From: Micrasema longulum
Taxonomy: Eukaryota > Arthropoda > Insecta > Trichoptera > Brachycentridae
DNA length: 64,000 bases
Assembly (NCBI GenBank): GCA_022494885.1
Contig: JAGVSM010001242.1
Span: 62,001-126,000, forward strand
Direction: 5' to 3'
Numbering within the stretch: the first letter of the stretch is position 1; every line of letters starts with the position of its first letter. The notes under the pieces were generated by a model, which had not been told where the DNA came from, made no database searches, and saw only the letters and a program-made list of their open reading frames with translations. Positions 34,421 through 45,868 of this stretch are shown in pieces. A program made the translations under genes and the position numbers.

Positions 34421-37400
34421 ACAGCCACATAAGACTTAACTTCACTAAAATCAACAGTGAAAGTATCGTGCGTATTTTTCGAAAAAGCACTAAGTAAAAC
34501 AAATGCTTTTTTGACTTAATGATGAGGTTATACTGTTAAAAAAATACTCATCAATCTGGCAAAACGCACAAAGTCCTGTCTTCACAAATCAAGATATTTT
34601 CTGTAATAAGTCAATATAAGATAAATCCGTTCATGGAAAAAGCACCAAAAGACAAGGGACGCCGTACTGGTGGACCACCAATAATAATATTTTGGATGTA
34701 TTCAGCGGAGCTTATCGAGCAGTACTGACTTGAGAAAAGGTGAGATTGTTGGTCGGTGACATGATATCCTGGAGATGTCTAGTAAGTGATGTCTGCATGC
34801 TTCACTGAGGGGCAAACGTGGCAATTGTTATTTTCTTTCTGTTTTTATTTTACTAATGAATTATTATTTAACCTTATGTAATAGGTACTGCACATTGAAT
34901 AAAATGATTACATAACTTTTTTAATTGAAGAAAAAAACATTTCTCACAAAGTGACTATAGTAGAGACAATGTGACTTCAATTTGAATTCCTTACTGTGGT
35001 ATTATGTATTAGCAAAAATGCACTAAGTCACGTCAATCTACAATAGTGGATTGACATGACTTTATTAAGCATTTAATAATTTAATAACAATTTTGAAAAA
35101 AATATTCTGATTTTTCAGTTATTATTTATTAATCTATTGAATAAAATGTAGTGATCAATTTACCATGTTTTCAAGTTAGCTTTGTAATGTTTAAAAAAAA
35201 AATGTTCTTTAGTTACAAACTTTAATCTTTAATTATCTCAGAAGTAGTAATTTTGACTTAGTGCTTTTTCGCAGAATACCCACGGTATGGTCTTTCACAT
35301 ACCCAAAACCGTTGTAAGAACCTTTGGTTTTCCTATCAGCTTCATAAAAGCAATGTTTTTTTGTCAATAAACGAGTTACGCTTTTAAAATGTTTTAAAAT
35401 GTTGAAAATTTTAATTGAATTTAACTCTACTACTTTCAGTGTGTTTGCCAAATTATATGGAAGACCTTTGTCAAATATTGACATTCTATTCAATACCATA
35501 TTGTAAACACGAATGGTACCAAAATTGTATTTACTTATATCACAAAAGCATAATATGTCCATTTGAGTTATTTTATAAATGAATAAATCAACAGATGGAA
35601 GAATTGAAAAAATATGGATACTAAAATAAAATGCCTAGAATTTTATCTTTTCGGTTTTAAATGTTCTTTTATACTGTAAGGTTCTTTATCTCTGTTGTAA
35701 TTTATTAATTGAAATAACTCCCTAGAGCGTAAAATCCAGTATTTTGTCTGACAGACATTTGAGCAAACTCAAAATATTGCCACAGAAAACGTGTTTTATA
35801 AAATGTTAAGAAAGTCTTCATTTAACCAAGAAGTTTATAAATGAAAAAAAAAATCTAAAAACACTTTCAAATGATCGAGATGCTATTTTAATGAACCAAT
35901 CATTAAATTATTAGATAAATGTTAAAGCCATTGCACTCGGAAACCACACGTTAATGTTTTCGCTTTCCAATACTTATATTTTTAAACTTTTTACGAATTA
36001 AAGTAACCCCCGTTAATCTTTAAAAACGCGTATAGAGATTTCTAACAAACCATTTATCATTGTCAAAAATCAAATTTTATAGCTTCTTATTTGACGTTCC
36101 ATTTATCTTGTTCCATACTCTACTCCCACATTAATACTTTTAATACTCTGACTAAAAAATATAAGAAAATAGAAATTGCTTTGCCAAATTAAAGAAAATA
36201 CAAAATTTATAAAATACGTATTTTTACAATATGAATTAAATTTATTTTTGAAACACTAACATTTTAGTTATTTTTAATAACTTTCTTTTTCGCTCCATAT
36301 GTTTAGATGAATTATTTAGTTGACACAGTTAAAATAAAATAGGATAATATATATAAGTAAATATAATCTTTGTAGTGGAGTTTGTTTCATGTGGTTATGA
36401 TAATTGTATAGAATTATTATTTTATTAATGTTTTGTTGCAAGGAAGCGTGTATAAATTAAATACATTAACTCAATTAATCAAATAAAAAAAATATTGTTA
36501 TAAAAAAGTTCATGATGAAAATACTTCCCCAAAATATGAAAAATTCAAATAAAAACCTTGATAATCTCAGTATGCAGACTGTTTTTCTTTTTCAGCGACT
36601 AGCAAATCATCTATGTCCTCGGAGCAGGTCCTCAAGTCTCCATATTGATTCCTGGGCAAAGATGACCAGAGGAGTTTCCTGTTGCCTTATCTGGTGGCTG
36701 TTTCTGTCGGTGATATCAGTAGTATTACTATAATAGTTGGATAACTAAGGAACAGTGATTTTTGAAAAATCGCATCAAGGGCGCTGTGCAATAAATAAAT
36801 ATCTCAGCACGTCTTGGCAAAGAGCGCATGGAGGATTGGGATTGTATGTAAAAATATAAATTGCATTAATGGAAAACCTATTTTATAACACATGAACCTA
36901 GAGTCCCACTCCCCTATAAAATTTTTGTATTGGTAATGAGCCCGTTCTTACCGCGAACCGTCTAAATAATATCAATTCTGATAATGGACCCTATAATTCG
37001 ATCAAAAAAAAATCGAACTAGGCATAATAACTCATTATTCATCTGAAAGTGAAAATCTAAGAAATTTCATTAATTTGTTATTTATGCTTCTTGGTTGACC
37101 CAAATTTCTACTACACAAATAATAACACATTATTATATAGTATATTCACGAACACCCCAACAGTTGTATGGTCCGGTAGGGTTGTCACTGATTTATATTC
37201 TGTGGTCGATTGCTAACAGGGGTACGAAATCTTCGATAGTAATTTATTATTGTCCCGGTGCGGTGATGTGTTTACAAATCTTCTTGGACTACGAAAGCGT
37301 AAAACCTTTTTATTATTTCGTAGGTAACTTATATAAATTATTATGAAAACAGAAAATTATTTTGTTTTAGTATTTTTTTATGTTTTTTTGTTTGACAGAT

Positions 37401-37556
37401 ATTTCTACATACATGAAGAACTTTTTTGAAAAGGTGCTAGAAAGTCTGAGCATTTTAAGGGATAAACATTTGTAACTAGCAGATTAAAAATAATATCACT
37501 TTACATTCTCGGTCTGTTTGAATATTCACGTTCCTTTAAAGCAAAATTGTTTTTTT
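34421..37556. other. AT-rich intergenic sequence
   Basis: 35583-35640 carries a short family D relic ('ATCAACAGATGGAAGAATTG'). A GC-richer block at 36585-36720 and an open stretch at 37095-37346 match nothing I recognise. No gene is supported. Confidence 0.4.
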
Positions 37557-37870
37557 TATCCTTTAAATCATTGAGATATAATATAAAGACTTGACACTCC
37601 ATACAAATCCGAGCTAAAAAGTCGTTCCCAAAGGAAAGAGAATGACCAGCAGAGGTAGCAAGTGTCGTCACGTTATATCACGTCGACTTTGGCAAGCAAA
37701 ATACGTGGTACAGTAAAAAGCACTGACTGTTTGCTTAGCCTACTGTAAGTTCTATTCAGTATGTCGCTCCTTTCCGCATACACATCATCTTTATTTATCG
37801 TTTCACTTAACGCCAGACTAACTGAGCAGGACAGAGACAGGAAGTAGCTTACGACTGGTAGCATATTAAT
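37557..37870 (-). repeat. dispersed repeat family F, single-unit copy
   Basis: This is the reverse complement of 43575-44010: 'CTCAGTTAGTCTGGCG'/'CTCGGTTAGTCGGGCG'-type ends, 'TTTTTACTGTAC', 'GTCGACGTGATATAACGTGA' and 'CTTTATATTATATCTCAATG'. It carries only one copy of the internal unit that is duplicated at 43634-43937. Confidence 0.7.
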
Positions 37871-38654
37871 AAAACGTTTATTAACATTAAAATAGTAATT
37901 TTTTAAAAGTATTAATTAAGATTAAAACATTACTTACCGGTGAAAAGTCATACCATCGCTTTTTCTATATTTTCCAGATTAATTTGTGCAGTATCTTAGC
38001 GTACATATAAACAATTTAGTAATTGCGAGGAGACAAAAGTTTAAAAGTAGACGAGGTTCAAAAAATACCTCGTCCTAGGGGGAGGAAAATTTAGATAGTG
38101 TACTGCATTGTTGGGGAAATAAGGTTGCACAAATCCACTAACCTGCCAATGATGAGGCGTGATGAGTGCTGGAACCTGGCTGGTGAAGCTGGCGGTCATG
38201 AGACACTGGCATAGCTTGTATGTATGGAGCTGGCGGTCTAAATGCACGCAGGCACAGATCGCTTGATAAATGATTTGTTCAGCTTACTTGGTTGATGTAA
38301 GATTAGTTCTGCTTTTTAAATGTTATTACTGGTACTCACACATAGCATTATTGTTACAAAGAGTGCGCTAGGAAATGAGATGGACGGGTAGGTAGCAATG
38401 ACGATCCGTCCATACAAGAAATGTTGATAAATGTAAATGTCTTTATTTATCCTTTGTTTTTTTTTCTCATGTGCTCGTATGTTTACAATTATATAAACTT
38501 TTAAATGTAAAAAGTATATATGTGAAAAATATTATGTAAAACATAGTGAAAATAGTGAATATAATTAATGAAAATGTACATATGAAACAGTGAATAATAA
38601 AAAATTAGGATATTAATTACCTCGTTATATTGCACTCATTATTAGTATAAGTAC

Positions 38655-38905
38655 CGAGTTTCATAACAAACGGATCATTAGTCATTGAGTAGCTGTCCTC
38701 GAACAAGCTAGATGAGTCATTTCGCAAAGTTAAATAAACTCGAGTACCGTGCCGTTGTAAAACTCCTCACCAAACAAGGAAAAAATCAGAAAACTATCAA
38801 CAAAGAGAAGTCAGAAGTTTACGGGGAATATGCTCCTTTATTATCGATAGTTCAAAAGTGGTCCAGTGAATTGAAGAGGGGCAGAGAAAGCGTAGAAGAC
38901 GACGA
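38655..38905 (+). pseudogene. mariner transposase N-terminal fragment
   Basis: From the ATG at 38712 the translation reads 'KLEYRAVVKLLTKQGKNQKT' and then '..YGEYAPLLSIVQKWSSELK' and 'RGRESVEDDER', the N-terminal helix-turn-helix region of mariner transposases. The homology ends at about 38905, before the usual G-R-P hinge, and the DDD catalytic part is absent. The preceding 60 bp (TACCGAGTTTCATAAC...) may be 5' UTR/TIR. It is a truncated remnant, open by chance beyond the break. Confidence 0.8.
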
Positions 38906-39084
38906 GCGTATAATAGTGATAAATAAAGTAAGAATAAGTAAATGTGAATATTGTGTTGTAAATATATATTAGACTATGTTAATCGTAGAACTATATAAAA
39001 TAAACAATAATAATAATATTAATAATAAATAAACCACTACAACAGTGTAAGTCATTCTCCAAGCACAAGAGTTAGTCTCTTTTT

Positions 39085-39190
39085 TTGGAGAGTTACAGTA
39101 ATAACATTTACAAGATGTATAAAAGTAGATCTGTATAGTTTTTTTTTAAACATGTACCTTTTATGAAATTTATTAATAAAAAACATTTTT
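39085..39190 (+). repeat. dispersed repeat shared with 20895-21000
   Basis: Same order of blocks as the copy near 20.9 kb, including 'CTTTTATGAAATTTATTAAT'. Confidence 0.5.
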
Positions 39191-39689
39191 TTGAAAATAA
39201 GCCCGCAACGAACACATTTTTTTTATTTATATTTTTTATTAAATCGAATAGTGCCTAGACTTCCGTGATCCACTCGAAGAGGGTTCTTTATCTCTGTTTA
39301 AATATCTATCAAGATTGGTGCTTATTCTTTACGAGGAGTATCCTTGTTCCTGAGAATTCGAATAGAAATAAAATAACGAAGAATGTAATTTAACATCCCT
39401 GAAATATCACCTGCAATCGTTATCCCTTGACATTACCGTTTAAATGAGTTTCAGGATAATATCGGCGATAATAGCCTTTGCTAACGGCCGTAATAACCTT
39501 TTAAACGTTCGTTATATTCCGTTCGGATGTAACGGATGAAGAGCGATCCCGACAAGGATTGAAAATTCCGTTATAACGGCGAACTATGCACAATATCCCG
39601 TTCGTTTTTCGTTCATAGTGCCACAAACTCATCTGTGGAACGGACAAAAAATGAACTAACAGAGTCGTTTTAGTACAATTTTGTTTGTA

Positions 39690-40320
39690 TTAAAATTTAT
39701 TGCAACAGAGGGGGAAAACATTATTGAGAAGGGAATATGGAAGTCTACACATGTACAGGGCTTACGACCTATCATTGGCTGGTTTAGGTGACCACTTTTT
39801 ACACCACTGTGTAACATTCACCATTCTGCCCATGTTTAAACGTTAATTTAATGTTAGAGACGCCCCTTCTTTATTTACATTTAAGTCAAGATAAAAATGT
39901 CACTATCTAAATATTTAAATTGTTCCTTTATCCTTCTTCTTTCCTTCTTATCCCCATTCCTCTTTTCATAGAATAGTGTAATTTTTTAAAAAATGTATTT
40001 TTATTTTGTTATTATTTGTTTTTAATTTTTGTATAAAATTGTAAGATTCAATATGTACATGTATTTATAATTTTCGCAAACTGAACGGTTTGGGTAGGTA
40101 GAAAGAAATTGCTTTAGGGTAATATGCCCGCCCTTATATGTATATATATTGTATATGTATATAAATTGTCAAATAAATAAGCATCCACATTTCTTCCAAC
40201 TCTTCTATCTGTTGACTTTTGTGAAGTAAAGGAGCTGAAACCTTTATTATGTGGGTGAAATTCATCCGGCTGAACCAAATCACCTACTAGGCAACGCCTG
40301 AAAATATCAATCCAATTTTT
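39690..40320 (-). mobile_element. foldback family D copy split by a LINE insertion
   Basis: 39690-39838 carries the minus-strand family D blocks up to 'ATTCTGCCCATGTTTAAAC'. The sequence resumes at 40187 with 'CATCCACATTTCTTCCAACT', which is continuous with it in the uninterrupted copies. The remainder to 40320 has 'GTGGGTGAAATTCATCCGGC' and 'CCTACTAGGCAACGCC'. Confidence 0.7.
39839..40186 (+). repeat. LINE 3' UTR insertion
   Basis: The segment contains a C/T-rich block (CTTTATCCTTCTTCTTTCC), 'GAAATTGCTTTAGGGTAATA' and 'TGCCCGCCC', and ends AAATAAATAAG, the layout of the LINE-1-type 3' end at 6995-7276. It interrupts a family D element and has no ORF2 part. Confidence 0.65.
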
Positions 40321-40346
40321 ATACTTCTCTACCAGGTAGTTAATTC

Positions 40347-40603
40347 AACAATGTTTGAGGTATGTCCAAATGCTTGCAGACTGGCTGGATTTCCTTCCTA
40401 GGGATTTGTTAACCAGCCAATGACTGTTAACCAGCCACTTAAACCAGCCAATGACAGATCATAAGCCCTGTGAATGCCTAGACTTCCATATTCCCTTCTC
40501 AATAATGTTTTCCCTCTCTGTTGCAATAAATTTATACATAAACAACTCCCTAGGGAGGAAATCCAGCCAGTCTGCAAGCATTTGGACATACTCAAACATT
40601 GTT
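40347..40603. mobile_element. 257-bp family D MITE with about 63-bp TIRs
   Basis: 40347-40411 (AACAATGTTTGAGGTATGTC ... CTAGGGATTTGTT) and 40540-40603 are reverse complements with few mismatches. The interior carries the family D core CCAGCCAATGACAGATCATA, preceded by a small local repeat of 'AACCAGCCA'. AATT occurs at 40342-40345 and 40605-40608 and may be a target duplication. Confidence 0.75.
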
Positions 40604-41039
40604 CAATTTTGTTTAGTTACAAAAGTTAATATGTTTGAATTATGACAACACGGTATAAGTTTGATCATCAAATCGACGCTCGAAATATAAAAAAACCACT
40701 AAGCGACATGTAGCAACATTACAAAAGAGCCAACTAATATTTTTACTTAAAAAATTGATGAAAGATCTCATATTTAAAATTCTTATTTTAAGTATGTAAG
40801 ATCATGCCAAAAAAATACGTATGTTTGAGATTTTTATATTAATTAAAAACAAAAAAAAACTACGTTGTTCTGTAAAGTCATTACGTGTCGCTTGCTAACT
40901 TTTTCTTTCCAGCGTCAAAATATGGATAGCAACAATAATTTGAGTAAATTGAAATAACACGTAATATTTTTAATATTTATATTTCGACGCTGAAAACCAA
41001 AAATTTACTAAGCGACATGTAGCAACTTTACAAAAGAGC

Positions 41040-41125
41040 CGAGTGAATTTGTCACTTAAAGCAGACAATGACAGCTCTTAAGCCCTATAAATGCGTAGAT
41101 TTCTGTATATTTTTCTCCAAAATGT
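41040..41125 (+). repeat. foldback family D fragment
   Basis: 'CACTTAAAGCAGACAATGAC', 'AGCTCTTAAGCCCTATAAAT' and 'GCGTAGATTTC' form a diverged core without arms. Confidence 0.5.
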
Positions 41126-41241
41126 TCTTCAGTTTAGTTGTTTTATATTAAATATGGGTGTGTTTAAATTTTTTTCTATTCTGAATTGAATAGTTTTAAA
41201 AAAATATGTAGAAAAATTGAAATATATTTCAACCTGTATTA

Positions 41242-41412
41242 TTCTTGAACCACAACAGACCAGGAGGTCCAATAACAGTAAATAATTACAGTAAATTACC
41301 GCACAGAACATCCAGGCTTGAGAAAATTCACATTTCGTTTTTTTGTTTTGACCGGCAATCAAACTCTGAGCCTTCCGTGTGTGAGTTAATTGTCTTGGCA
41401 ATTTTATCATAC
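41242..41412 (-). repeat. tRNA-Val-like SINE, family A copy
   Basis: The minus strand runs from a decayed head through 'GGAAGGCTCAGAGTTTGATT' (box B region) to 'TTCTCAAGCCTGGATGTTCT' and 'GGACCTCCTGGTCTGTTGTG', as in the fuller copy at 60994-61190. Confidence 0.65.
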
Positions 41413-41796
41413 TGGCCTCCAAATTCAATATTTGAAAATTTTAAAAATATTATAAGTTAAATTCAATGAACATTTTGATACATTCTTCCGTACAGACTTG
41501 ACGAAAAACGTTATATTTATATGAATAGTGACTGATCATGTATAAAAAATAATACATACGCCTTTGTTGAAGATATTGGTATGTTTAGATAATATTTTCT
41601 AATGGTAAAATCCAGTATCTCTATATGAAAATGCTGAAACTGACAATAAATTTCAATAATTTCACTAGAACAATATTATAGAGATTTATTATTAGAATTT
41701 TTCTCGACTTAAATTTTTGTTGAAATTATGGATAAAAAAACAAATTTAAAAAGGTTCTTATTTTAATGAATAGCATATTATAATTACAATGTATAA

Positions 41797-42541
41797 GCAT
41801 TATTTCTACCCATTCTAGATTACGCTGATGTTTCCATGACTGATTTAAGTTGTGAGCAACTCGATAAACTTGAACGACTTCAGAATACATGCATGAGGTA
41901 CATTTTTGCTCTCAGGAAATATGACCACATTTCTGATTATCGTAGGCAACTGAAATGGCTAAAAATTTGACAGTGGAGAGACTATCACTCCCTCTCACTT
42001 CTGTTCAATGTACTTCATAGTCCTAACGCTCCTTTATACCTGCGTGAAAAATTTCAACGCTTATCAGTTCATGGTTTACCTCTTCGTTCTAATTCACAAA
42101 GCACTTTCTTAATACCCATCCACAATTCCTCTATCTTCTCTAACTCATATAGTGTCCATGCGGCTCGACTGTGGAATCATCTCCCATCCACCATCAAAGA
42201 TGTTACTACATTATCTCTGTTTAAATCACGTCTGAAGAAACATCTCCTTCCTCTTCCTTAATCTCTCCTCCTTTCCTTTTTCCTATTTCCTCTTTTTTCC
42301 TTTTTCCCATTGAGTAATAGTTTTAATTTAAGGTAATTTACAAACATATACGTTTATTTCTATTTTTATATATTTTTAACTTTTTAATCTTTTTTTTCTA
42401 TTGAATATGTTCTGTATCTTGAATTATAAAAATAAAACTTTTATTTTATTGGTTGGTTGGAAGAAATTGACATTTGGCAATAAGCCCGCCTATGTACAAA
42501 TAACATTATGTACAAAAAGTTTAATAAATAAATAAATAAAT
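41797..42541 (+). pseudogene. LINE-1-type family, copy 2
   Basis: Collinear with 6537-7276: 'PILDYADV' to 'FKSRLKKHLL' and the same 3' UTR ending in an (AAAT)n tail at 42522-42541. An in-frame TGA follows 'QLKWLKI', so it is disabled; it is 5' truncated at 'ILDYAD'. Confidence 0.85.
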
Positions 42542-42887
42542 AATTTTTTCATTTTTGTTTACAAAAAAATTGTGTTCGACGCTGTAATTCAGCACTCATT
42601 TTTTATTGTATTCCTTCAGTAGCATTTGTTAAAATTTAAAATAAAATATATACCCACACACAGGCCATGTTTTTGTGAGATTTTTTAAAAAGTGTTTATG
42701 TATCAGTGTATTTTGTATTTGTAGCTTATGTGTGTTTTGAAAAATTCAAAAGAAAAAAAATAAGAATAAGAAAATTGATTGAAAACTATTTCACAGAAGT
42801 AAATCAGTACAGAAAATATTTTTCAAAACAATATTTCCGTTCATCTTAAAAATTTAAAAATCTGTGTGAAATCATTTTCATCGTTCC

Positions 42888-43015
42888 CTTTTCGACACCC
42901 AGTGGTACATAGAGCACTACATTGATAAATATTTTGATCACATGCTACGTGAAGGTACAATGATCAGTCTTACACTGCTAGTGTTAGCTTAGGTACAATG
43001 AAATATTGAGGATTG
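42888..43015 (-). repeat. SINE B tail fragment
   Basis: 'CGTTCCCTTTTCGACACCC', 'GTGGTACATAGAGCACTAC' and 'AAGGTACAATGATCAGTCTT' match the 3' body of the element at 49425-49665. Confidence 0.5.
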
Positions 43016-43574
43016 AACTACCTTAAAATTAATAAAGTCACTTTTAATTAATTTTTTTTATAATATAGATTTTAATGTGACAGATTTTGGAGATTAAAAC
43101 AAAGACAATTATGTCAAGCTTAATTTAGTACATTTAATTTATCTGACGAAAAAATAACATGGTTGGGATTATTTTACACAAATCAAAAGTGTCCATTTAT
43201 TTCCATTAGTTGGTGTCTGTTTGAAATTTCCATTAGTTGGTGTCCCTAAAAAGTAATATGTTTTTGTTAAAGGTGTGAAAAAAAAATGTTACTAGCAATC
43301 TTAAGTGTAAGCATTAGCGTTCAAAATATTTGTTTCCTCAACCTGTTTGATAGAACGGACTTTAGTCTAATGGGAATAGTCCCCGGCTACTTTTGAACTT
43401 ATGTATCCTCGCAATTAGTAAAATATCTATATGCACGCTAAAATATTACACAAATCGATCTGAAAAAGCAATAATATACCTTTTTACCGGTATGTAATGT
43501 TCTTATCTTAATCAACCCTTCTTAAATAGCTCTTTTAATGTCAACATACGTCTTAAATATGTTACCAGTACTCA

Positions 43575-44010
43575 TTATTCGTGAATTATCTTCTGTCTCT
43601 GTCCTGCTCGGTTAGTCGGGCGAATAGTGAAACGACAAACAAAGTTAACGCGTATGTAAAAGAGAGCGAGATACTGAATATAACTCACAATAGACCGATG
43701 AAAACAATCCGTGCTTTTTACTGTACTACTTGTTTTGGCTGCCAAAGTCAACGTGATATGACGTGACGACACTTGCTTCCTCCACGACAAACAAAGTTGA
43801 CGCGTATGCAAAAGGAAGCGACATACTTAATAGAACTCACAATAGACCGATGAAAACAGTCCGTGCTTTTTACTGTACTACTTTTTTGGCTGCCAAAGTC
43901 AACGTGATATGACGTGACAACACTTGCTTCCTCCGTTGGTCATTTCCTTTCCTTTAGGGACGACTTTTAGCGCGGATTTGTATTGAAAATCATCTCTTTA
44001 TATTATATCT
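43575..44010 (+). repeat. dispersed repeat family F with 152-bp tandem duplication
   Basis: Units 43634-43785 and 43786-43937 are direct repeats (both start GACAAACAAAGTT and include 'CACAATAGACCGATGAAAAC' and 'GTCAACGTGATATGACGTGA'). The flanks match the single-unit inverted copy at 37557-37870. No ORF is plausible. Confidence 0.8.
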
Positions 44011-45300
44011 CAATGGTTAATAGCCATTTTTAATCACCTTGCCGAGTCGCACAAACACGCCATCTATCCAATTATAACATAACCTGACAAAATTAAAAAC
44101 TTTGGTAAGACTTTATTTATAATTAAAGTTTTGAAAATATCTAAGAAATATATTTAACACTCGCCCATAACAACTCAGTTGTTTTTAATATTACAAAAAA
44201 ATATATGGCAAAACACCTGAATAAACAAAATTGCAGACTGCCGGCAAGATTTAGGAGAGGGGTTCCAAAACCTTAGAAATATCTCGGTATGCTACCCTGT
44301 TGGTATGCCCCCTGTCGGTATGCCCCTCTTTCGGTTTGCCCCAGATTTACCCTATTTCACGTCTTTTAAAAGTGTCCGCTTTTTAAAGGAAAAATTTTAT
44401 CGTCATCCACAATTCTACAAATACGTTTGTCTATCTGTACCTATTAAGCTACATAGGTACTTGTTTCAAATTTTTGTAAGGCATAGACGCCTAATAAAAC
44501 AAACGTGTCTCATAAACTGGCGTAAAATCTTTTCAAATTGGATCTAGTTAAATTAATTTTCTTCTTTCTGTATTTCGGAAGCCTAAATAAAATCAAATGA
44601 TTAGTTTTTATGCTTCATTTATTAAAATCCTAATGGATTTCAGATACTTCTCCTCTTAATGGGTTAGAAAAAATACTTTTATGTAACTGCGTTGGTAGAT
44701 TGAAAGAAATAGGCTTCATTTCAACATTTCCTTCAATTAAATTAATAAGTCTTCTGTTATAAGAAAACCGACTTTAGCTAGGAAAATTCAATTAATCTTT
44801 GTAACAGTAAAATAAAATAACAGTGTATTTTTAATATTTTTATATAAAAATTAAAAAAATCAACTCTTACACAACATTCATATATTCTATGTAGGTTTTG
44901 GAAAACCTTTAATTTTTATGGTTTAACGTTAAAATCAAAATGAATTTTATGGCATCTATTGACTTAATCTAAACTAATGACTAAATAATACTTTATTTTT
45001 TTGTGCTGAATGAAACTCCTATATTACAATATCTTACATGTAGCATACAGTTTTTTTTAATAAACATACGTTTAACAAAACATTTTCTCCGGAAAATTAT
45101 TAGTAAAACTTCATATTTACAATACAAAAAGATCCATTTTGATTCACTTATGAACACATGTTACACAAAGCAAAAATTTCAAAACATCAAGCATGTCGAT
45201 GATACTCGTAAACGAGTACTATACAAAAGTGTAATAAACTAGCAGAAAAGTTTGATAAATATGTAGGTGTATTCACAAGCCTTATGTTGTTGGTTGGTGA
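44011..45300. other. AT-rich intergenic sequence downstream of the Q/P/Y-rich gene
   Basis: A short direct repeat of GGTATGCCCC-like units lies at 44286-44342 (read as GGTATGCTACC, GGTATGCCCCC, GGTATGCCCCT, GGTTTGCCCC). Nothing else was recognised. Confidence 0.45.
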
Positions 45301-45301
45301 A

Positions 45302-45307
45302 TTTATT
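45302..45307 (-). promoter_or_regulatory. poly(A) signal AATAAA of the Q/P/Y-rich gene
   Basis: The minus strand reads AATAAA about 95 nt after the TAG stop at 45401-45403, a suitable distance for 3' end formation. Confidence 0.55.
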
Positions 45308-45400
45308 GCAGCGACAATTTGTTTTGCTGATGCTGCAGTGTAATACACTCATGGTTGCAAATTAAAAAAAATAACTAAATTTCTAAAGATACGTTTTGAT

Positions 45401-45868
45401 CTACTTATGGTTATATGTTGAATAACCATTGGCGTTGCTTTGGGCGGATTTCCCAAAATATTGGACTGTTGCTTGCGGTTGAGAATATCCTACCTTACCA
45501 GCGGAATAAACCTGCGGTTGAGCTTGATAAATCTGTTGCTGAGCTTGATAAACCTGATGCTGGGGTTGGTAAACTTGTGGCTGTGACTGGTAATACTGTT
45601 GATGTTGCTGATACACTTGTGGCTGGGCTTGATAGTATTGCTGGTGTTGATACGCTTGTGGCTGGACGTGATAGACCTGCTGGGGCTGGCTATGGTAAAC
45701 TTGGGGCTGAACCAGAACCTGGGGTTGGCTATGGGAGTACACCTGAGCCTGAGGTAGGTAGGCTTGCTGGTAGTGCGTCTGCTGATATGGCTGCTGAGGG
45801 AATACTTGAGGAGTCACAACTTGCTTGGAGAGAGTGGAAGAGTGGGCAAGAACTGCTGGAGCCGCAAC
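45401..45868 (-). CDS. Q/P/Y-rich gene, last exon
   Basis: The exon starts after TTACAG with 'VAAPAVLAHSSTLSKQ', passes through a long stretch of QPQVY, QQYYQ and QPQHQVYQ units, and ends 'YSTYNHK' at TAG. Four exact QPQVY units and many variants are present. The upstream in-frame Met at 45904 lies in the intron and is not the start. Confidence 0.8.
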   Translation of the reverse strand, partial: VAAPAVLAHSSTLSKQVVTPQVFPQQPYQQTHYQQAYLPQAQVYSHSQPQVLVQPQVYHSQPQQVYHVQPQAYQHQQYYQAQPQVYQQHQQYYQSQPQVYQPQHQVYQAQQQIYQAQPQVYSAGKVGYSQPQATVQYFGKSAQSNANGYSTYNHK

